DNA from: Polymorphum gilvum SL003B-26A1
GTDB lineage: Bacteria; Pseudomonadota; Alphaproteobacteria; Rhizobiales; Stappiaceae
Reading direction: 5' to 3'
NCBI RefSeq assembly: GCF_000192745.1
Contig: NC_015259.1
Span: forward strand, 426,001-490,000
DNA length: 64,000 nucleotides
This document shows positions 17,758-25,976 of the stretch, one piece after another. The translations under genes were made by a program, and so were the position numbers. Numbering within the stretch: the first letter of the stretch is position 1; the number at the start of each line of letters is the position of its first letter. The notes below the pieces were generated by a model. That model was given only the letters and a program-made list of their open reading frames with translations, was not told where the DNA came from and did no database searches.

Positions 17758-18159
17758 ATGAGCGAGACTGACGAAAACGCGTCCGAGCGCAGCGTCGGAG
17801 GGGCTCCGGTCGCTGCGCTCGCTCCCGACGCCCCTGCCGCGGGGGCGCCTCGTCCTGTTGTCTCGTTCGACCGACGCGAACTCGACCAGATCCTCAGGCT
17901 CTACGGCCGCATGGTCGCCGATGGAGAATGGCGCGACTATGCTATCGATCTGTTGAAGGACAAGGCGGTGTTCTCCGTCTTCCGGCGCACCAGCGAAATG
18001 CCGATGTACCGGATCGAGAAGGATCCCAAGCTTGCCCGTCGCCAGGGCGCCTACAGCGTCGTCGCCGCCGGCGGCCTGATTCTCAAGCGCGGCCACGAAC
18101 TGGCGAGCGTGCTCAGGGTGCTGGAAAAGAAGAGGCACCTGCGTCTGGTCGACGCCTGA
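17758..18159 (+). CDS. DUF2794 domain-containing protein
   Basis: The 133-residue protein has an Ala/Pro-rich N-terminus (1-45) followed by the DUF2794 domain: VSFDRRELDQILRLYGRMVADGEWRDYAID and the APMYRIEK-like segment (here MPMYRIEKDPKLARRQGAY). This family is restricted to Alphaproteobacteria and has no known activity. ATG at 17758 preceded by AGGAGG. A terminator hairpin follows 28 bp after the stop. Confidence 0.88.
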   Translation: MSETDENASERSVGGAPVAALAPDAPAAGAPRPVVSFDRRELDQILRLYGRMVADGEWRDYAIDLLKDKAVFSVFRRTSEMPMYRIEKDPKLARRQGAYSVVAAGGLILKRGHELASVLRVLEKKRHLRLVDA

Positions 18160-18187
18160 AAGGAATGCTGTGCCGCGTCCGCAGCAA

Positions 18188-18213
18188 AAAGCCCGGCGCG
18201 GTGGCCGGGCTTT
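18188..18213. terminator. Bidirectional intrinsic terminator
   Basis: There is a perfect 10-bp hairpin AAAGCCCGGC/GCCGGGCTTT (18188-18197, 18204-18213). It is followed by a T-rich stretch on the plus strand and by TTTTTGC on the minus strand. It separates the convergent DUF2794 and Bax-inhibitor genes and can serve both. Confidence 0.85.
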
Positions 18214-18237
18214 CGTCTTTGATCCTTTCGGCGTCGC

Positions 18238-18990
18238 TTATTCGCGGTTGCCGAACAGCTGCAGCAGCATCAGGAACATGTTGATGAAGTCCAGATAGAG
18301 CCGCAGGGCGCCCATGACGGACTTCTTGGTGGTGGCCTCGTGGCCGTCGCCCTCGTAGTACATTTCCTTGATCTGCTGGGTGTCGTAGGCGGTCAGGCCG
18401 GCGAACACCAGCACGCCGATCACCGAGACGGCGAACTGCAGGGCCGAGGAGGCGAGGAAGATGTTCACCAGCGAGGCCAGCACGATGCCGATCAGGCCCA
18501 TGAACAGGAACGAGCCCCAGGCCGACAGGTCCTTCTTGGTGGTGTAGCCGAACAGGCTGAGCGCACCGAAGGAGGCTGCGGTGATGAAGAACACGCGGGC
18601 GATCGATCCGCCGGTATAGACCAGGAAGATCGACGACAGCGAGGCGCCCATCAGCGCGGCGTAGATCCAGAACGTCGTCTGGGCCGCGGACGCACTCATC
18701 GACTGGATGCGGAAGCTCAAGAAGAACACCATCGCCAGCGGCGCGAGCATGATCACCCACTTCAGCGGGCTGGCATAGATTGCCAGGCCGAAGGTGGTCA
18801 GGCCGCCGGTGGCGGTGTCGATGGCGAAATAGACCGTCGCCATGGCGACCAGGCCGGTGATGGCAAGCCCCAGCGTCATATAGTTGTAGACGCCGAGCAT
18901 GTAGGCACGCAGGCCCTGATCGATCCCGGCATCGGCGTAGCTTCCGGCCGTGGCGTAAGGCACCTGGTTGTTGCGGTCGAAAGTCGACAT
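18238..18990 (-). CDS. Bax inhibitor-1/YccA family membrane protein
   Basis: The 250-residue protein has about seven hydrophobic segments and the family motifs YMTLGLAITGLVAM near residue 35 and GLTAYDTQQIKEMYY near residue 200, followed by the LYLDFINMFLMLLQLFGNRE C-terminus. BI-1 proteins are pH-sensitive membrane channels or leaks; YccA modulates FtsH in E. coli. AAGGGG stands before the ATG at 18990. Confidence 0.94.
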   Translation of the reverse strand: MSTFDRNNQVPYATAGSYADAGIDQGLRAYMLGVYNYMTLGLAITGLVAMATVYFAIDTATGGLTTFGLAIYASPLKWVIMLAPLAMVFFLSFRIQSMSASAAQTTFWIYAALMGASLSSIFLVYTGGSIARVFFITAASFGALSLFGYTTKKDLSAWGSFLFMGLIGIVLASLVNIFLASSALQFAVSVIGVLVFAGLTAYDTQQIKEMYYEGDGHEATTKKSVMGALRLYLDFINMFLMLLQLFGNRE

Positions 18991-19168
18991 TCGTTATTCC
19001 CCTTTGTCGGTTTTCGCTGGAGCATACGCTCGCTGGACAGACGTCGCCCAGAATATGGGAGAAAGAGGTTTCCAGAACAAGACAAGCCGCGCGAAAAAAC
19101 CATTACGGTTCGTTCATGTTGGGCGGTCCTGGCCGGCCCGGTCAGCGCCGGTTCCGCCTCCGGTCCGG

Positions 19169-21748
19169 TCACAGGTTGCGCAGCACGGGCGCAGGCTTTT
19201 CTCCGAGCACCTTCCAGGTGCCGATCAGGCCGAAGCCCACCGTCAGGACGAGCGCCACGCCGGCCGCGGCGACGGCGGTCATCGGCATAAGCGCGAAACT
19301 GCCGTTCATCACCTGTGTGATCACGAACCAGGCCGCCAGGCCGCCGGCAATCAGCCCGAACAGGGCGGTGGCCAGGCCGAGCAGGGCGTATTCGCAGGCA
19401 TAGGCCCGGATAAGCCGCCCCCGTGTTGCGCCGAGCGTCTTGAGGATGACGGCGTCGTAGATCCGGTTGCGATGCCCGGCGGCGAGTGCGCCGGCCAGAA
19501 CCAGCACGCTGGCGATCAGCGTCACCGAGGACGCGCCGCGGACCGCCCAGGCGAGCTGTTCGACCAGGGCGTTGACCTGGGCGATGGCATCCTTCACGCG
19601 TACCGCGGTGACGGTCGGAAAGGCGGAGGAGGTGCTGTTCAGCAGCGCAAGTTCCCGCTCGGTGCCGACGTCGTCGTCCCATGCCACGGTTATCAGATGG
19701 GCATGGGGCGCGCCGGCGAAGGTGTTGGGCGAAAACACCATGACGAAATTGATCGCCAGCGATTCCCATTCGACCACGCGCAGGTTGGCAATCCGCGCGG
19801 TGATGTCGCGGCCGAGCACGTTGACGGTGATCGTGTCGCCGATCGTCAGCCCGAGGCCGCGCGCCAGTTCCGCCTCGAAGGAAACCAGGGGTTCTCCCCC
19901 ATGGTTCGACGGCCACCATTGGCCTTCGACCAGGCGCGAATTGTCGGGCACGTCCGCTTCATAGGTGATGCCGCGGTCTCCGCGCAGGGCCCAGGCGACA
20001 TTCGGCGGGGCCTGGATCTGGTCGCTCGGTACGCCGTCGAGCGCGACCAGACGGCCGCGCAGCATCGGCACGCTCTGGATGGTGGCGTCGGCCGCCTCGG
20101 ACTTCAGCAGAGCCTCGAAGGCGTCTCGTTCGCCGCTCTGGATGTCGACGAAGAAGAAGCTCGGAGCCTTCTGGGCGATGGTCGCGGTCAGTTCGCGCCG
20201 AAGGTTGCCGTCGATGAGGGCGAGGGCGACCAGCAGCGACAGGCCGAGGCCGAGCGACAAAACGACCGAGGGCGTCAGGGCGCCGGGGCGGTGGATGTTG
20301 GCGACGGCCAGGCGCAGTTCGGTCGACCGCAGGCTGGGCGCCCGCCGGGCGAGCGCCATGACGGCGCGGCCGACGAGCACCAGGAGCAGGAAGGCGGCGA
20401 CCGACGCGCCGACATAGATGGTCGCGATGCGCTTGTCGTAGGCGAGCAGGATGGCGATAGCGGCCAAGGTTACGGCCGCCGCGGCGGTGGCGGCGAGGTA
20501 TCGCTTGCGGGGCAGGCTGCGCGTGGCCGCGACCTGGTCGCGGAACAGTGCCGTCGGCGGCACGTCGTGCGCGCGGCCGAGCGGCCAGAGCGCGAAGGCG
20601 AGCGCGGTCAGAAACCCGTAGACGAGGCCGAGCGCAAGTTCGGTTGGATAAACCGCGACGGCGAGACGGATCGGCAGGACGCCGGCCAGCGCGCCGGCCG
20701 CGGCGAAGGGAATCAGCGCGCCGAGGACGAGGCCGATCGCGATGCCGATGCCGGCGATGATCATCATCTGGAGCAGGTAGATACGAAACACCAGCCCGCC
20801 GCCGGCGCCGAGGCACTTGAAGCTGGCGATCACGTCGCGCTTGGTCTCCAGGAACGCCCGCACCGCATTGGCGACGCCGACGCCGCCGACGACAAGCGCG
20901 GTCAGGCCGACCAGGGTCAGGAACTGCGCGAAGCGGGTGATGTTGCGCTGCAAGCCCGGCGCGGCATTGGTGCGGGACTGGATCCGCCAGCCCGCCTGCG
21001 GGAACTCGGCGCGGGCCTGCTCTGTCACGGCGCGGATCGTGTCGTCGGATGCCGTTCCTGCCAGCCGGATGCGATAGGTCCAGCTGACGAGGCTTCCCGG
21101 CTGGACGAGGGCGGTGTCGCCGAGCGCGGCGTCCGAGATCATCAGGCGCGGGCCGAACTCCATGCCGCCGGACAGCTTGTCCGGCTCGGCCTCGATGACC
21201 CCGGTGATGCGGACCTGGGTGCGGCCGAGCGAGACGACGTCGCCGATGCCGATCTGCAGGCGGGCGAGCAGGGACAGGTCTGCGACCGCGCCCCACAGAC
21301 CGTCACCCTGCCGGTCCAGGGCGCTCGCCAGCGCGACGTCGTCGCCGAGGCTGAACGTGCCGTAGAGCGGATAGACGTCGTCGATCGCCTTGAGTTCGAC
21401 CAGCGCCTGGTCGCTCCCTTCCGGCAAGCGGGCCATCGCGCGCAGCGTGGCGACGCGGGACATTCGCCCGAGCGAGGCGAGCCAGGCGGCTTCGGCCTCG
21501 TCGGCCTGGCGGTGGACGAGGCCGAATGCGAGATCGCCGCCCAGGATCGACTGTCCCTCGCCGGCGATGCCCTCCGTCAGCGCGCGCGACACGGAGGTGA
21601 CGCCTGAGATCGCCGCGACGCCGAGGGCGATGCAGGCGATGAAGATGTAGAAGCCCTTCAGCCCGCCACGCAGCTCGCGCAGGGCGAAGCGGACGGCCAG
21701 CCCGAGCGAACCCGACGGCGGCGGCGTGCGGGACAGGAAGGCGGTCAT
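19169..21748 (-). CDS. ABC transporter permease, FtsX/YbbP type
   Basis: The 859-residue permease has two MacB/FtsX-type halves: an N-terminal helix, a large periplasmic domain and clusters of membrane helices near residues 240-460 and 715-850 (for example LAAGHRNRIYDAVILKTLGATRGRLIRAY is written here as the FtsX coupling region). It resembles YbbP of the ybbA-ybbP-tesA cluster; the transported substrate is unknown. The ATG at 21748 overlaps the stop of the ATPase gene by 4 bp. The family is thought to release or move lipids, as LolCDE does. Confidence 0.9.
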   Translation of the reverse strand: MTAFLSRTPPPSGSLGLAVRFALRELRGGLKGFYIFIACIALGVAAISGVTSVSRALTEGIAGEGQSILGGDLAFGLVHRQADEAEAAWLASLGRMSRVATLRAMARLPEGSDQALVELKAIDDVYPLYGTFSLGDDVALASALDRQGDGLWGAVADLSLLARLQIGIGDVVSLGRTQVRITGVIEAEPDKLSGGMEFGPRLMISDAALGDTALVQPGSLVSWTYRIRLAGTASDDTIRAVTEQARAEFPQAGWRIQSRTNAAPGLQRNITRFAQFLTLVGLTALVVGGVGVANAVRAFLETKRDVIASFKCLGAGGGLVFRIYLLQMMIIAGIGIAIGLVLGALIPFAAAGALAGVLPIRLAVAVYPTELALGLVYGFLTALAFALWPLGRAHDVPPTALFRDQVAATRSLPRKRYLAATAAAAVTLAAIAILLAYDKRIATIYVGASVAAFLLLVLVGRAVMALARRAPSLRSTELRLAVANIHRPGALTPSVVLSLGLGLSLLVALALIDGNLRRELTATIAQKAPSFFFVDIQSGERDAFEALLKSEAADATIQSVPMLRGRLVALDGVPSDQIQAPPNVAWALRGDRGITYEADVPDNSRLVEGQWWPSNHGGEPLVSFEAELARGLGLTIGDTITVNVLGRDITARIANLRVVEWESLAINFVMVFSPNTFAGAPHAHLITVAWDDDVGTERELALLNSTSSAFPTVTAVRVKDAIAQVNALVEQLAWAVRGASSVTLIASVLVLAGALAAGHRNRIYDAVILKTLGATRGRLIRAYACEYALLGLATALFGLIAGGLAAWFVITQVMNGSFALMPMTAVAAAGVALVLTVGFGLIGTWKVLGEKPAPVLRNL

Positions 21749-22452
21749 GCGGGCGCGTCCTCGCGCAGAGCCAGGCTGTGATGGTCGATCTCGCCGGAAC
21801 GCACGCGCACGACGCGGTCGCATTTCCTGGCAAGGGCAAGGTCGTGAGTGACCAGAACGAGGGTGGTGCGATGGCGGGTCTTGGCGGAGAACATCAGCTC
21901 GACGATCTGGTCGCCGGTAGCGTCATCGAGGTTGCCGGTCGGTTCGTCGGCGATCAGGATCGCCGGTTCGACGACCAGGGCGCGGGCGACCGCGACGCGC
22001 TGCTGCTCGCCGCCGGACATCTGGGCCGGATAATGGTGCATCCGGTGACCGAGGCCGACGGCGTCCAGTTCCGCGCGGGCCTTGTCGAACGCCGCGCGGT
22101 CGCCGGCCAGTTCGAGCGGCACGGCGACGTTTTCCAGCGCGGTCATGTTGGGGACGAGGTGGAAGGACTGGAACACGATGCCGACGTTGCGGCCGCGGAA
22201 GCGGGCGAGGTCGTCTTCGGACAAGGGGCCGAGTTCGGTGCCGGCCACCCGCACGGTCCCAGCATCGGCCCGTTCCAGGCCGGCCATGACCATCAGCAGG
22301 GTCGACTTGCCCGACCCCGACGGACCGACCAGGCCGACCGAGGTGCCGGCGTCGATCTCCAGATCGATCCCCTTCAGGATATGCACGCGTCCGGCGCCCT
22401 CGCCGAGGCTGAGATGCACGCCCTTGAGCGCAATGGCTGGTCCATTCGTCAT
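21745..22452 (-). CDS. ABC transporter ATP-binding protein, YbbA/LolD type
   Basis: This 235-residue ATPase has Walker [10 protein letters not shown], the Q-loop [17 protein letters not shown], the signature [13 protein letters not shown] and Walker [14 protein letters not shown], all typical of the MacB/LolD/YbbA subfamily. Start ATG at 22452 (MTNGPA). It is translationally coupled to the permease and divergent from the TesA-like esterase, the same arrangement as ybbA/tesA in enterobacteria. Confidence 0.93.
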   Translation of the reverse strand: MTNGPAIALKGVHLSLGEGAGRVHILKGIDLEIDAGTSVGLVGPSGSGKSTLLMVMAGLERADAGTVRVAGTELGPLSEDDLARFRGRNVGIVFQSFHLVPNMTALENVAVPLELAGDRAAFDKARAELDAVGLGHRMHHYPAQMSGGEQQRVAVARALVVEPAILIADEPTGNLDDATGDQIVELMFSAKTRHRTTLVLVTHDLALARKCDRVVRVRSGEIDHHSLALREDAPA

Positions 22453-22554
22453 CCGCGACCCTATATTGAAATCAGCATCGTGTTCAGCTGTGGCCAGCCG
22501 AGCGGCCGTTCCGCGTCGATATGGGGCCAAGAACGGAGTCTATCCAGTCCTGTC

Positions 22555-23196
22555 ATGCAGTTAAAATCGTATCCGTTTGTCGTCGTCGGCCTGATTGTCC
22601 TCGTTGTCGCCGGATGGGGGCGCGCCATGGCCGAGCCGGTGAAGATCGTCGTCCTGGGCGACAGTCTGTCGGCCGGCTACCTGCTGCCGCCGCAGGAAGC
22701 CTTCCCGGTGCAGCTGGAACAGGCGCTGAAGGAGAAGGGCCATGACGTCACCGTCGTCAATGCGGGCGTGTCCGGCGACACCTCGTCCGGCGGCCTGTCG
22801 CGGCTCGACTGGTCGGTGCCGGAGGACACGGACGCGGTGATCCTGGAACTGGGGGCGAACGACGCGCTGCGCGGTCTGGAGCCGGCGCGGACGCGGGAGA
22901 ACCTCGACGAGATCGTCCGCCGGCTCAAGGCACGCGGCGTCGAGGTCCTGGTCGCGGGCATGCTGGCGCCGCGCAATCTCGGCGAGGACTACGCCGCCGC
23001 CTTCGATCCGATCTTCGCCGAGATCGCCGAGGCGCATGGCGCGCTGCTGTATCCGTTCTTCCTGGACGGCGTGGCGATGAGGCCGGAACTGAACCTCGCC
23101 GATGGCATGCATCCGACCGGCGAAGGCGTTTCCGTCATCGTGCGCAATGTGCTACCGAGCGTCGAAGCCCTGATTTCCAGGGTCGGCGCAGACTAG
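22555..23196 (+). CDS. Arylesterase / TesA-like SGNH hydrolase
   Basis: The 213-residue periplasmic esterase begins with a signal peptide (1-27, ending AMAEP). SGNH blocks are visible: GDSLSAGY with nucleophile Ser37, the block II Gly in GVSGDTSSGG, GAND near residue 102, and DGMHPTGEG near the C-terminus giving the Asp and His. TesA acts as thioesterase I, protease I and lysophospholipase L1. The gene is divergent from the YbbAP-type transporter. Confidence 0.92.
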   Translation: MQLKSYPFVVVGLIVLVVAGWGRAMAEPVKIVVLGDSLSAGYLLPPQEAFPVQLEQALKEKGHDVTVVNAGVSGDTSSGGLSRLDWSVPEDTDAVILELGANDALRGLEPARTRENLDEIVRRLKARGVEVLVAGMLAPRNLGEDYAAAFDPIFAEIAEAHGALLYPFFLDGVAMRPELNLADGMHPTGEGVSVIVRNVLPSVEALISRVGAD

Positions 23197-23246
23197 ATCC
23201 GCCGCGCCGGCCGTTCCCGACCCTACCGACCGACAAGGACCTGACG

Positions 23247-24299
23247 ATGGAGTATCGCCGTCTCGGCCGCACCGACGTGACCGTCAGCAGCCTATGCCTT
23301 GGCACCATGACCTTCGGCGAGCAGAACACCGAGGCCGAGGGCCATGCGCAGATGGATCTCGCGCTCGACCGCGGGGTGAATTTCTTCGACACGGCAGAGC
23401 TTTATCCGGTCCCGCCGCGGGCCGAGACGCAGGGCCGGACCGAGCGGATCATCGGCTCGTGGCTGAAATCCCGGCGGGCGCGGGACAGGATCGTGCTGGC
23501 GACCAAGGTGGTCGGGCGCACTGCCAACACCTGGTTTCGCGCCGACGGCTCGGAAGGCCGACTGACGCGGGCGCAGATCGAGGAGGCCGTCGACCGGAGC
23601 CTGAGGAACCTGCAGACGGACCATATCGACCTCTACCAGGTGCACTGGCCGGACCGGCCGGTGTCCGGCTTCGGCTCCAATCCGACGCGCTGGAACGATC
23701 CCGAACCAGTCGACGACGAGACTACGATCGAGGCCACACTGGGGGCGCTCGGCGCCCTGGTGAAGGCCGGCAAGGTGCGTCACGTCGGGCTGTCCAACGA
23801 AAGCCCCTGGGGCACGATGACCTACCTGAAAGCCTCTGAAACCAAGGGCTTGCCCCGGGTCGTGTCGATCCAGAACGCCTATTCCCTGGTCAACCGGACG
23901 TTCGAGACCGGGCTGGCCGAGGTCGCCCGGCGCGAGGATGTCGGCCTGCTCGCCTATTCGCCGCTGGCGCAGGGCTATCTGACCGGCAAGTACCGCGGCG
24001 GGGCGCGGCCGGCGGGGGCGCGGCGGACGCTGTTCGACCGGCTGCAGCGCTACGAGACGCCGGGGGCGGCGGAGGCCATCGACGCCTATTGTGATCTCGC
24101 CGCCGAGTTCGGCCTCGATCCGGCGCAGATGGCGATCGCCTTCGCGCTGTCGCGCAGCTTCATGACCTCGGTGATCGTCGGGGCGACCAGCCTGGCCCAG
24201 CTGGAGACCGACCTCGACGCCGCCGAGGTGGCAATGACGGCGGAACTCGTCGAGCGGATCGACGCCGTGCACCAGCTGCGGGGCAATCCCTGTCCCTGA
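23247..24299 (+). CDS. Aldo/keto reductase (Tas-like)
   Basis: The 350-residue NADP-dependent TIM-barrel oxidoreductase has N-terminal MEYRRLGRTDVTVSSLCLGT, the tetrad region FFDTAELYP (Asp and Tyr), Lys in VLATKVVGR and His in YQVHWPDRP. The cofactor-binding SVIVGATSLAQLETDLDA is near the C-terminus. The HWPDR pattern and length match the Tas subfamily. The substrate is unknown. It stands alone on the plus strand. Confidence 0.92.
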   Translation: MEYRRLGRTDVTVSSLCLGTMTFGEQNTEAEGHAQMDLALDRGVNFFDTAELYPVPPRAETQGRTERIIGSWLKSRRARDRIVLATKVVGRTANTWFRADGSEGRLTRAQIEEAVDRSLRNLQTDHIDLYQVHWPDRPVSGFGSNPTRWNDPEPVDDETTIEATLGALGALVKAGKVRHVGLSNESPWGTMTYLKASETKGLPRVVSIQNAYSLVNRTFETGLAEVARREDVGLLAYSPLAQGYLTGKYRGGARPAGARRTLFDRLQRYETPGAAEAIDAYCDLAAEFGLDPAQMAIAFALSRSFMTSVIVGATSLAQLETDLDAAEVAMTAELVERIDAVHQLRGNPCP

Positions 24300-24471
24300 G
24301 GCGAGAGGAGAATCACCACGCCGGCGGATGGGACAGGCGCGCCTCCCAGCCGGCGTCGGACTCTCGCCCTGCCATGGAAATTTCAGCCTTTCCAAGGGCT
24401 TGAGATTTTTCTTGCGCTGCACGCGAAGTTTCGCCCTGATGGACAGGTCAGCGACAGCGGAGGGCAACCCC

Positions 24472-25008
24472 ATGCCGCGATTGTTCACAGGTCTCGAGAT
24501 CCCGGCCCAGACGGGGCTCCATCTGTCCATGCTCCGGGGCGGCCTGCGCGGCGCCCGCTGGATCGATACGGAAAACTACCACATCACCCTGCGCTTCATC
24601 GGAGACATCGACGACCGCACGGCGGACGAGGTCGCCGACGCGCTCGCACGGATCCGCCGCGAGCCGATCGAGATCCGGCTCAACGGATTGGGATCATTCG
24701 GAAATGGGCGCCCGCACTCGATCTGGGCGCGGGTCGAGCCGTCGGCGCAGCTGGCCGAGTTGCAGGCCGAGCAGGAGCGCATCATCCAGCGCCTGCGGCT
24801 GCCGGCGGAGCGGCGCAAGTACATGCCCCACGTGACCATCGCCAGATGCCGCACCTCGACCAACGAAGATGTCGCCAAGTGGTTGATGGAGCGGGGGAAT
24901 TTTCACGCGCCGACGTTCACGGCGGGCCGTTTCGTGCTGTTTTCGTCGAAGGCCAGCACGGGCGGCGGCCCCTATCTGGTGGAAGAGGCCTATCCCCTCG
25001 CCGCGTGA
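24472..25008 (+). CDS. thpR: RNA 2',3'-cyclic phosphodiesterase (ThpR/LigT)
   Basis: The 178-residue 2H phosphoesterase has its two catalytic HxT motifs at residues 37-39 (HIT) and 120-122 (HVT), and the RLFTGLEIP N-terminus typical of ThpR. It hydrolyses RNA 2',3'-cyclic phosphate ends. ATG at 24472; the upstream in-frame extension has no ribosome site and was rejected. Confidence 0.93.
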   Translation: MPRLFTGLEIPAQTGLHLSMLRGGLRGARWIDTENYHITLRFIGDIDDRTADEVADALARIRREPIEIRLNGLGSFGNGRPHSIWARVEPSAQLAELQAEQERIIQRLRLPAERRKYMPHVTIARCRTSTNEDVAKWLMERGNFHAPTFTAGRFVLFSSKASTGGGPYLVEEAYPLAA

Positions 25009-25043
25009 CCCGCGGACCGAAAAACCCCTTTCGGAGCAAGACC

Positions 25044-25469
25044 ATGGTCGACGGCGGCAGGCTGGCCGTGCAACTTGTCCGCATCGTCGCGGGCTTCATC
25101 TGCGCGCTGATCGCCGCCGGGCTGTTCCTGGCCTGGGGCGTGTTCCGGGCCGGGCCGCCGGAGGTCGACCCGGTCGGCTTCGGCGCGATGGTCGGAACGG
25201 GGCTGGTTTCGGCCGCCGTCCTCGGCAGCGCAACGTTCGTGCCGGCGCTCGCGGCGATCCTCCTGGCCGAACTCGCCGGCTGGCGCAGCATCGTCTATCA
25301 TGTTGGCGCTGCAGGACTAATTGCCTTCGCCCTGTGGCTGCTGCGGGCCGAGCCGGCCGGCGGTGGGCTGCCACCCGGCACCCCGGTCGCGCTTGCTGCG
25401 GGCTTTCTCGCCGGCGCCGTGTACTGGCTTGTCGCCGGCCGCAGGGCCGGACTGTGGAAAGTGTCCTGA
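25044..25469 (+). CDS. Small integral membrane protein, function unknown
   Basis: The 141-residue protein has four hydrophobic segments (about residues 8-32, 48-72, 83-96, 110-130) and almost no loops. ATG at 25044 with GGAGCAAGACC upstream. It follows thpR by 35 bp. No family is recognised with confidence; it looks like a compact four-helix protein of the DUF5368 kind. Two 11-bp direct repeats follow its stop. Confidence 0.7.
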   Translation: MVDGGRLAVQLVRIVAGFICALIAAGLFLAWGVFRAGPPEVDPVGFGAMVGTGLVSAAVLGSATFVPALAAILLAELAGWRSIVYHVGAAGLIAFALWLLRAEPAGGGLPPGTPVALAAGFLAGAVYWLVAGRRAGLWKVS

Positions 25470-25498
25470 AACCCTCCGGAGACCCTCCGGAAACCCGC

Positions 25499-25870
25499 TT
25501 ACGCCTCGTCGCGCAATGCAGCGCGCGCGGCCTCGACATGTTCGGGGCGCATGTGCGCCCGGACCATGGCGATCGCGGCCATCAGAATCGTGGCGTCATC
25601 GCCGAAGCCGATGCCGACGAGAAAGTCGGGAACGGCATCGAGCGGCAGTACGAAGTAGGCGAGGGCGGCGAACACGGTGACGCGGACCTTGCGCGGCGTC
25701 GCCGGGTCGAGCGCGCAATAGTAACCGGCGACGACGTCCTCCACGAACGGCACCTGGCGGGCGGCCTTGCGGGCGGTGGCGATGAGCTTCTCGCGCACCG
25801 TGCGCCTCTGCTCCTCCTCGGGGCCGAGCAGGTCCGGATCGAAGCCGAGATCCTCGAACGGGCTGGTCAT
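25499..25870 (-). CDS. YkvA family protein (DUF1232)
   Basis: The 123-residue protein has the DUF1232 core: VEDVVAGYYCALDPATP, then the helix ALAYFVLPLDAVPDFL and GFGDDATILMAA. The DxxPDxxxxxGxxDD pattern is the family mark. The molecular function is unknown. The ATG at 25870 has AAGGAG five bases before it, so it is preferred over a GTG six bases further up. Confidence 0.9.
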   Translation of the reverse strand: MTSPFEDLGFDPDLLGPEEEQRRTVREKLIATARKAARQVPFVEDVVAGYYCALDPATPRKVRVTVFAALAYFVLPLDAVPDFLVGIGFGDDATILMAAIAMVRAHMRPEHVEAARAALRDEA

Positions 25871-25976
25871 GGGCACTCCTTTGCGGGACGCCGGTCCCGC
25901 TCCAAGGCCCTGATATGGGGCCGGCGGCGGCGGGCATCAATGCCGGTCGCCGGATCGGCACGCGCCCCGGCGGCGC